Source: UBA12474 sp964549625 (GTDB lineage Bacteria; Babelota; Babeliae; Babelales; Babelaceae). Taken from it: 39,374 bases of DNA. How positions within the stretch are numbered: position 1 is the stretch's first letter; every line of letters starts with the position of its first letter. Position numbers and translations under genes: made by a program. The stretch spans positions 1 through 39,374 of the forward strand of contig CAZJVA010000005.1 of assembly GCA_964549625.1 (NCBI GenBank). The letters run 5' to 3'. A model generated the notes under the pieces. The model had not been told where the DNA came from, did no database searches, and worked only from the letters and a program-made list of their open reading frames with translations. Shown here piece by piece: positions 33,960 through 39,374 of this stretch.

Positions 33960-35123
33960 ATGCAACGCAAAAAAAACATTCTTAATGCATCAACGCTCCT
34001 TATCGGCATTGCCCTTGGAGCACTTCTTTTTTTCGGCGTTCAACGGTGGGCAAACCAAATTGTCTCCATAGTAACAACACCATTTCTTTACACTCAACAC
34101 ACCATTACCAGCACAATACAACATGTTCAAAAAAAACGTGCCGAACGGAGCGCAATGGCAAACGAAATTGAACAACTGAAAAAAGAAAACCACCGCCTCG
34201 TAAAACAATTAACAGAATATGCAGCCCAAAACGCTGTTTACGCCAACCTTGAACCCCTACTCTCTTTTGCACAACGCTACAATTTGACTGGAGCCGTGGC
34301 AGCACAGGTTCTCCTAAAACAGCTCTCCACAGAAAATCAATATATCTTAGTTGGTGCTGGCTCAAATAAACACATACACAAAAATGATATCGCACTGGCT
34401 CATCATCAACTCATTGGCAAAGTAGTCGAAGTTTTTCCATTTTACAGCAAAGTTCAACTTATCACCGACCCCAAAAGTCGCATTTCGGTCGAATGCGCTA
34501 GCACAAAAACACGCGGCATCGCCGAAGGAACGGGATCTTCAAAACAACTAAACCTCTCTTTTGCTGTCCACTTCTCGGAACTCAAAGACCAAGATCTTGT
34601 GCTTTCGCTAGGAACAGGCCTCATCTTTCCTCGCGGCTTTGGCATTGGTACCGTCACGACACAGGCAACGAATAACGTTTTCCACACCGCTTCGATAACG
34701 CCTTTAATTAATATAGAACAACTCGAAGAATGTTTACTTGTAAGCCGAGCAGCCCTGGAAGGCCTCACGTTCGTCTCCAAAAAGAATATAGCCATGGATA
34801 AAGCGGTACAAAAGACGCACGCTGAAAAAACCGGCGCAACCGGCACTCTGGCAATTCCACGCCCCCCCCAAGAGATATCTCTTGAATCTCAGACTCAACA
34901 ACCTGCCTACCCTGCAGCCAAAAAAGCGGAATACAATGATCAAAAGAATCAAAGCCAAAAAGAAAAAGCTGGAAAACTACACGCTTTTGGCCCTGATAGG
35001 ACAAAATTGAACGATGCAGATGACGCGATGCGCCGCCATGACACTGATCAACGCCCAAGCGGACAGTATACAAAGGAACCGAGCAACACGCTCGAGCAAG
35101 GCGCGCTACTGCAGTACGATTAG
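33960..35123 (+). CDS. mreC: Rod shape-determining protein MreC
   Basis: Bitopic inner-membrane protein of the elongation machinery that links MreB and the cell-wall synthases. The 387 residues start with a basic tip and one membrane helix (STLLIGIALGALLFFGV), then a coiled coil (about 40-75) and the beta-rich MreC domain with DPKSRISVECASTKTRGIAEG, FPRGFGIGTV and LEECLLV. After about residue 280 there is a 105-residue tail rich in Gln, Lys, Pro and Asp that is not part of the domain and is antisense to another frame. I chose the ATG at 33960 (GGGGA 9 bases upstream). A TTG at 33936, well placed after AAAGGAG, is an alternative start. mreB and mreD are not adjacent. Confidence 0.9.
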   Translation: MQRKKNILNASTLLIGIALGALLFFGVQRWANQIVSIVTTPFLYTQHTITSTIQHVQKKRAERSAMANEIEQLKKENHRLVKQLTEYAAQNAVYANLEPLLSFAQRYNLTGAVAAQVLLKQLSTENQYILVGAGSNKHIHKNDIALAHHQLIGKVVEVFPFYSKVQLITDPKSRISVECASTKTRGIAEGTGSSKQLNLSFAVHFSELKDQDLVLSLGTGLIFPRGFGIGTVTTQATNNVFHTASITPLINIEQLEECLLVSRAALEGLTFVSKKNIAMDKAVQKTHAEKTGATGTLAIPRPPQEISLESQTQQPAYPAAKKAEYNDQKNQSQKEKAGKLHAFGPDRTKLNDADDAMRRHDTDQRPSGQYTKEPSNTLEQGALLQYD

Positions 35124-35622
35124 CAAGCGAATCATAGGTAAATATCAAGTCAGCACGCTCATCGCTATCAAGAACTATTACCGCGTCAGCTCGAGGCAAC
35201 CTGCCCGTTTGCACTGCATCTGCATATGCATCCAAGCTCTTTAAAACAATCAAGTCCGCTTTTATCTGTTGCTGAACAAATCTTTTAAATTCGCTCAAAG
35301 CAGTAGCTATCAACAAGTTTTCATCGCACAATGGCTCAACTGCTATCACCTGAATTAAACATCCTGCAACACGCTGCTGTAACAAAAACAATATTCTTGC
35401 TTCGGCAAGCGCTCCCCCAATTCGATTAAAAAGAATCACAAATGGCCGAGAATGAGGAAGCTTTCGAACCAGCGGAACAAGATCTCGCACAATCAAAAGC
35501 TCTGCACATCGACGAAACTTGCCCGATCTCCTCGACAAAAAGGGGCAATCACATTCATACAACGCTGGATAACAACGACCCAGCGTACGAAGGCTTTTAA
35601 CCTGCCTGGTAAAATTTTCCAT
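34765..35622 (-). CDS. Uncharacterised protein, possibly IF2B-like; 3' end overlaps mreC
   Basis: This 285-residue frame starts at an ATG at 35622 with AAAGGGA close upstream. Bases 35124-35622 hold no plus-strand gene, so at least this part is likely coding. Residues about 55-195 have alternating strands and helices. One stretch, ADAVIVLDSDE followed by TYDSLANRTAVARLARACC and VPLYTVRL, resembles the eIF2B / MtnA-like pattern (DAVIVGAD, then a lysine-containing helix), but key residues differ. This is weak inference. The last 120 codons are antisense to the mreC tail, are Cys/Arg/Phe-rich, and may not be functional. The true end is uncertain. Confidence 0.5.
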   Translation of the reverse strand: MENFTRQVKSLRTLGRCYPALYECDCPFLSRRSGKFRRCAELLIVRDLVPLVRKLPHSRPFVILFNRIGGALAEARILFLLQQRVAGCLIQVIAVEPLCDENLLIATALSEFKRFVQQQIKADLIVLKSLDAYADAVQTGRLPRADAVIVLDSDERADLIFTYDSLANRTAVARLARACCSVPLYTVRLGVDQCHGGASRHLHRSILSYQGQKRVVFQLFLFGFDSFDHCIPLFWLQGRQVVESEIQEISLGGGVELPECRLRRFFQRASFVPLYPWLYSFWRRT

Positions 35623-35630
35623 GTTTCCCT

Positions 35631-35659
35631 TTGACTTTTGCCTATCTATATTCTATGAT
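35631..35659 (+). promoter_or_regulatory. Promoter of the tRNA cluster
   Basis: TTGACT (35631-35636) and TATGAT (35654-35659) are separated by 17 bases, each one base from consensus. The expected start is about 16 bases before tRNA-Val. Confidence 0.8.
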
Positions 35660-35682
35660 AGCAATGTTGAAAGAAACGGTGA

Positions 35683-35758
35683 GGGCGATTAGCTCAGCTG
35701 GCAGAGCATCAGTCTTACAAACTGGGGGTCGCAGGTTCGAATCCTGCATCGCCCACCA
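35683..35758 (+). tRNA. tRNA-Val (anticodon TAC)
   Basis: A 76-base tRNA with acceptor GGGCGAT/ATCGCCC, anticodon loop CTTACAA, T-loop TTCGAAT and encoded CCA. First of a four-tRNA cluster. Confidence 0.96.
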
Positions 35759-35832
35759 TGTTTCAGCTCTGTATTGATACAATCGTCAATCAGATATAAT
35801 ATCTTGAAATCATTGCACATAAAAATATGGAT

Positions 35833-35908
35833 TCCTCGGTAGCTCAGTAGGTAGAGCAAACGACTGTTAATCGTTGGGTCGCAGGTTCGAGTCCTGCCCG
35901 GGGAGCCA
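35833..35908 (+). tRNA. tRNA-Asn (anticodon GTT)
   Basis: A 76-base tRNA with acceptor TCCTCGG/CCGGGGA, anticodon loop CTGTTAA in stem AACGA/TCGTT, discriminator G and encoded CCA. Confidence 0.96.
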
Positions 35909-35910
35909 TT

Positions 35911-35987
35911 GGGGCTATAGCTCAGTTGGTTAGAGCGTCCGCCTGTCACGCGGAAGGTCGCGAGTTCGAGTCTCGTTAGCCCCGCCA
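35911..35987 (+). tRNA. tRNA-Asp (anticodon GTC)
   Basis: A 77-base tRNA with acceptor GGGGCTA/TAGCCCC, anticodon loop CTGTCAC, discriminator G and encoded CCA. It starts 2 bases after tRNA-Asn. Its CCA end also lies in a 7-bp hairpin with the following bases (35984-36001). Confidence 0.96.
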
Positions 35988-36011
35988 TCTTTTTAGATGG
36001 CCCCCTATTAG

Positions 36012-36034
36012 AAAGCCTTCACGGGCTTTTTTTA
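36012..36034 (+). terminator. Terminator-like hairpin within the tRNA cluster
   Basis: AAAGCC (36012-36017) pairs with GGCTTT (36024-36029) around a short loop and is followed by more T residues. It lies between tRNA-Asp and the last tRNA-Val. It should end the first three-tRNA transcript, fully or in part. Confidence 0.65.
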
Positions 36035-36053
36035 TTTGATATGTCTTTTAAGT

Positions 36054-36128
36054 AGGCGCGTAGCTCAGTGGTAGAGCACTGCTTTGACGTAGCAGGGGTC
36101 AGCGGTTCAATCCCGCTCGTGCCTACCA
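36054..36128 (+). tRNA. tRNA-Val (anticodon GAC)
   Basis: A 75-base tRNA with acceptor AGGCGCG/CGTGCCT, anticodon loop TTGACGT in stem CTGCT/AGCAG, and encoded CCA. It follows the internal hairpin and precedes pyrG by 31 bases, so it may share that gene's transcript. Confidence 0.95.
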
Positions 36129-36159
36129 TTTTCTTTTATACATATGAGAGTTTTAACCT

Positions 36160-37770
36160 ATGAGGACAAAATATATCTTTGTAACTGGTGGCGTAGTTAG
36201 TTCATTAGGCAAAGGTATCATCGCCGCCTCATTAGGCAAGCTGCTTTCAGCACGCGGATTTTCTGTAAACATTCAAAAACTTGATCCTTACCTAAATGTT
36301 GATCCTGGCACCATGAGCCCTTTCCAGCATGGCGAAGTATTTGTAACCGCTGATGGCGCAGAGACTGACCTAGATCTTGGCCACTACGAACGATTTATAA
36401 ATAGCAATCTAAAAACAACATGCAGTGTTTCGGCAGGGAAAATTTATCAAGAAGTCCTCGAAAAAGAACGTCGCGGTGATTATCTCGGCGCAACTATTCA
36501 AGTAATCCCCCATATCACTGACACCATCAAAAAACATATTTTAACTGCAAGCGAAGAACAACCCGATTTTGTTATTGTCGAAATCGGAGGAACCGTCGGC
36601 GACATTGAAGGATTACCCTTTATTGAAGCCCTACGCCAATTTCGTCTTGATGTGGGCGCCCACAATGCACTTTCTATTCATACGACGCTCATTCCATTTA
36701 TTAGTGCCGCCGGTGAACTAAAAACCAAGCCGACCCAACACAGCGTACAACAACTGCGCAGCCTAGGCATTCAGCCTGATATTCTTGTCTGCAGAAGCCA
36801 ACACCCCATAACAGACCAGGAGCGTAAAAAAATCTCACTTTTTACAAATGTACCGACAGAATCAGTAATCTCCTGTATTGATCAAAGCTCCATTTATAAG
36901 GTTCCCCTTGCCTTAGAAGAAGAGGGACTAGCAGGACAAGTTTTAGCCAAGCTTGGACTAGCAGAACGAAACCCTGTTGACTTAACCAACTGGAAGAGCC
37001 TTGTCCATAAATTTGAAAACCCTAACTATCATCTTACCGTTGGTATCGCTGGAAAATATACACAACTGAGTGACGCGTATATCTCGGTAGTTGAAGCACT
37101 AAAACATGCAGGAATTGCAAATCAATCATCCATCCATATTGAATGGATCAATGCAGAAGATTGTCATGCTGAACAAGCACAAAAAGTTGTTCAAAAACTC
37201 GATGCTATAATCATCCCTGGTGGCTTTGGTATTCGTGGAATTGAAGGCAAGATCAACATCATAAAGGCAGCGCGTGAAAACAATATTCCTTTTCTTGGAA
37301 TCTGCTTAGGGCTTCAATGCGCTGTTATCGAATATGCGCGCAATGTTTGCGGCATTACCAAGGCCCATAGCGCAGAGTTTATGGATGCCGAGGGTGTCCC
37401 CGTAATCGACCTCATGGAAACACAAAAACAAAAAATTGGACTGGGTGGTACTATGCGATTAGGAAGCTATCCTTGCAAGCTAACCCAAAATAGCAAAGCT
37501 TCAGCAGCATACAGTGCTCTCAAAATCAATGAGCGACATCGGCACCGTTATGAGGTCAATAATCAGTTTCGCGCAAAACTTGAAGCCGCCGGCCTCCAGT
37601 TTTCTGGCACATCACCCGATGGCAGCCTTATCGAAATTATTGAATTACAAAACCATCCCTGGTTTGTTGCAGCACAATTTCATCCCGAACTTCAATCGCG
37701 CCCTGAACAGCCGCATCCGCTATTCTGCGGTCTCGTCCACGCCGCACTAATGAGGCAACAACCCTATTGA
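36160..37770 (+). CDS. pyrG: CTP synthase
   Basis: Aminates UTP to CTP using glutamine and ATP. The 536 residues contain the N-terminal synthetase domain (MRTKYIFVTGGVVSSLGKG, LDPYLNVDPGTMSPFQHGE, IGGTVGDIE) and the C-terminal class I glutaminase domain (GGFGIRG, nucleophile Cys382 in GICLGLQCA, QFHPE near the end). Length and motifs are full and intact. The ribosome-binding site is weak. Its final 7 bases overlap the stop of the convergent gene. With the nucleoside transporter upstream, it suggests imported uridine is used to make CTP. Confidence 0.98.
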   Translation: MRTKYIFVTGGVVSSLGKGIIAASLGKLLSARGFSVNIQKLDPYLNVDPGTMSPFQHGEVFVTADGAETDLDLGHYERFINSNLKTTCSVSAGKIYQEVLEKERRGDYLGATIQVIPHITDTIKKHILTASEEQPDFVIVEIGGTVGDIEGLPFIEALRQFRLDVGAHNALSIHTTLIPFISAAGELKTKPTQHSVQQLRSLGIQPDILVCRSQHPITDQERKKISLFTNVPTESVISCIDQSSIYKVPLALEEEGLAGQVLAKLGLAERNPVDLTNWKSLVHKFENPNYHLTVGIAGKYTQLSDAYISVVEALKHAGIANQSSIHIEWINAEDCHAEQAQKVVQKLDAIIIPGGFGIRGIEGKINIIKAARENNIPFLGICLGLQCAVIEYARNVCGITKAHSAEFMDAEGVPVIDLMETQKQKIGLGGTMRLGSYPCKLTQNSKASAAYSALKINERHRHRYEVNNQFRAKLEAAGLQFSGTSPDGSLIEIIELQNHPWFVAAQFHPELQSRPEQPHPLFCGLVHAALMRQQPY

Positions 37771-39374
37771 ACCTTTAGGCGTTTATCAAGTTCATCAAAA
37801 AATTGGCGCCCGCCCATAGCATAATTTTCTTCACGTAGTTCCCCAGAACTAATTAATGTATTTTGCCACGAACGAAGAATATCTGAAGAAACATTGTTTA
37901 CCAATTCATCTACCCTGAGGCCTGCAAAACGAGGCCCAAAAAATCCAATTTGCTTTTTAATAGGCAAAAACTTCATATAATTCTCAAAAAATAGCGCAGG
38001 AAAGCGTAGTGCAACCTTTTGCAATGGGCCTCTTACAGAACGGATAGAATCTTGGAATGCGCCCCAAAATCCTTCCAACGATCCTATCACTGCTGCATCA
38101 TTAAAAGATAATCCCAAAGATGCAAGTCGCTTCAAATACTCTAAGGCCTTCTTTACTACCTCTTCTGATTTACCTCCTAAAAGACCATATTCAAAGAAAA
38201 CAGTAAGTAGCTCAATGAAAGAAGCAAGTTGTTTTTGTTGCTTTTCTTTTGCCCACATAAAATATTCGTAAACTTGTTTTCCAAAAACTTCTAGCACTTC
38301 TTCTTTCGGTATAAGCCCTGTTTGGAGCAACCCGTCTAAGCCCCGCATAACAAACAGTTCATTTCGCTCATCGAACAAATTTTTCCATTCTTTAAACGTA
38401 TAATTTGCTAGAGCCTTCTCTTGCTTACTGGTACCAGCAGTAAGCGTAGCGTCGGAATACAGCGCACCAAGAATCGATAAAATTTTCTCGGTATTTCCCT
38501 TAGGTTGTTCAAGTATCGGAACAATATAGCTGATCAATATTTCCCTAGAAACCTGATCTTGAAAACGCCGAATGAACGGCTCCCGTAAAATTTCTCTAAA
38601 AAATTCTTGCTCATCTTCGGTCTCAAACAACGCCACACCGCGGGACTTTAAAATTTGAATTAACTTGCCAATTAAATCAGCTGCATGCTTATTAGTGACC
38701 ATCTCTTCTAGCACAAAAGGATACACGGCTAGAAATAGCTTTTGATCAACTTCCTTCTCAAATAAAGATAAAACCCCTTGAATTAATTCCGCGCGCAACT
38801 CAAAATCATCAAATAAGTTTAACAAGGTTTTAACCGTAAAAGACGCATCACTGCGCAATAGATCTTGTATCTGCAATATAAACTTTTCTGAGGTCTGTCC
38901 CGGCTCTTTTTTTTCTAATAACAACTTTCCATAATATAAATCCAAGTAATTTCCCAGTAGAACATCATCTTTTCCAATCACCTGCAAACGCTCCTTCATG
39001 GTATCAAAGGACGTCTGATTTCGTGCGCGCTCTTCGCTTAAAGCCCGAACAATTAAACGCGAAATTTCATTATAACCAGAACTTTCAATAGAGCGTTTTA
39101 CATAGAGCGGATCGCTCAACAATCGCTGAACAAATTTACCAATAGTTTCACTATCAGCTTTCTTTAATGCCCACTCAAAATTTCCTGCATCTTGAAAATA
39201 GGTATAAGAGCCCCAAACCGATAGCGGTATTTTCTTACTACTAAAAACTTCTTTCTCACCAGGTACTCCAAGAGCAGAATCAACAATCTCTTTGATCCAA
39301 CCCCGTATCAAAAGAAACCCTGTAAAATCTAGCCTCCATGTTATCGTAAAACCCCGCTCAAGAAGCTGTGTATC
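37764..39374 (-). CDS. Large helical protein, unknown function (5' end beyond window)
   Basis: The frame is open from the right edge (first visible codons DTQLLERGFTITWRLD) to a stop at 37764, giving 536 visible residues. The first in-frame start-like codon at 39311 is a TTG with no ribosome-binding site, so the true start lies outside the window. The sequence is almost entirely charged amphipathic helix with HEAT-like spacing (for example LLNLFDDFELRAELIQGVLS, LFLAVYPFVLEEMV). No motif or membrane segment is seen in this part. Its style resembles the exported protein at 21289, but homology is not shown. Confidence 0.7.
   Translation of the reverse strand, partial: DTQLLERGFTITWRLDFTGFLLIRGWIKEIVDSALGVPGEKEVFSSKKIPLSVWGSYTYFQDAGNFEWALKKADSETIGKFVQRLLSDPLYVKRSIESSGYNEISRLIVRALSEERARNQTSFDTMKERLQVIGKDDVLLGNYLDLYYGKLLLEKKEPGQTSEKFILQIQDLLRSDASFTVKTLLNLFDDFELRAELIQGVLSLFEKEVDQKLFLAVYPFVLEEMVTNKHAADLIGKLIQILKSRGVALFETEDEQEFFREILREPFIRRFQDQVSREILISYIVPILEQPKGNTEKILSILGALYSDATLTAGTSKQEKALANYTFKEWKNLFDERNELFVMRGLDGLLQTGLIPKEEVLEVFGKQVYEYFMWAKEKQQKQLASFIELLTVFFEYGLLGGKSEEVVKKALEYLKRLASLGLSFNDAAVIGSLEGFWGAFQDSIRSVRGPLQKVALRFPALFFENYMKFLPIKKQIGFFGPRFAGLRVDELVNNVSSDILRSWQNTLISSGELREENYAMGGRQFFDELDKRLKVQ

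Noticed and set aside
35689..35988. 99-residue minus-strand open frame across the tRNAs
   Set aside because: It is the antisense of tRNA-Val, tRNA-Asn and tRNA-Asp; such frames are a well-known artefact.

Overview
The window looks like a compact chromosome segment of an intracellular or parasitic Gram-negative-type bacterium. My best guess is the Candidatus Dependentiae (TM6) type. This rests on gene content only: ordinary translation and cell-wall genes are interspersed with many signal-peptide-bearing proteins I cannot place, and there are scavenging transporters (a NupC-type nucleoside carrier and a sodium:solute symporter). No 16S rRNA or other decisive marker is present. The DNA is moderately AT-rich, uses the standard genetic code, and has short intergenic gaps.

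Layout, left to right. At 1-2138, the first codons of a membrane protein run off the left edge, divergent from a large exported protein with a degenerate J-like segment. At 2193-8840 lie ileS (minus strand) and then murD, ftsW, an L-lactate dehydrogenase and a 27-residue membrane peptide (plus strand), closed by a long perfect palindromic terminator. At 8845-13341 are an M17 leucyl aminopeptidase, a small exported coiled-coil protein, and a tightly coupled minus-strand operon of three exported proteins: a lambda-endolysin-like enzyme, an alpha/beta hydrolase, and a thioredoxin-fold protein with a Gly/Trp/Cys-rich tail. At 13591-16544 are tRNA-Leu, a divergent trigger factor, trxB, rpmH and rnpA. 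At 16495-19816 are three uncharacterised minus-strand genes and one small, apparently strongly expressed, exported plus-strand protein.

At 19899-21224 tRNA-Phe is divergent from pheS, with no pheT nearby. At 21289-28110 (minus strand) are a large exported helical protein, a compact ABC-F ATPase, and phosphoenolpyruvate synthase translationally coupled to a free-standing MshEN-domain protein. At 28401-31077 are a sodium:solute symporter and two GNAT acetyltransferases with apparent signal peptides. At 31155-33772 the minus strand carries rpmE, prfA and a nucleoside transporter. At 33960-36128 mreC converges with, and overlaps over about 360 bases, an uncharacterised minus-strand gene, followed by four tRNAs (Val, Asn, Asp, Val). 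At 36160-39374 pyrG converges on a large helical protein whose start lies beyond the right edge.

The housekeeping genes cover translation (ileS, pheS, prfA, rpmE, rpmH, rnpA, tRNAs), envelope growth (murD, ftsW, mreC), protein folding and redox (trigger factor, trxB), and a small metabolic set (lactate dehydrogenase, PEP synthase, CTP synthase, aminopeptidase). The less ordinary content is the exported set: the coupled lytic-enzyme operon, the paired exported acetyltransferases, the J-like protein and several large helical proteins. No CRISPR array, insertion sequence, integrase or prophage block was seen.
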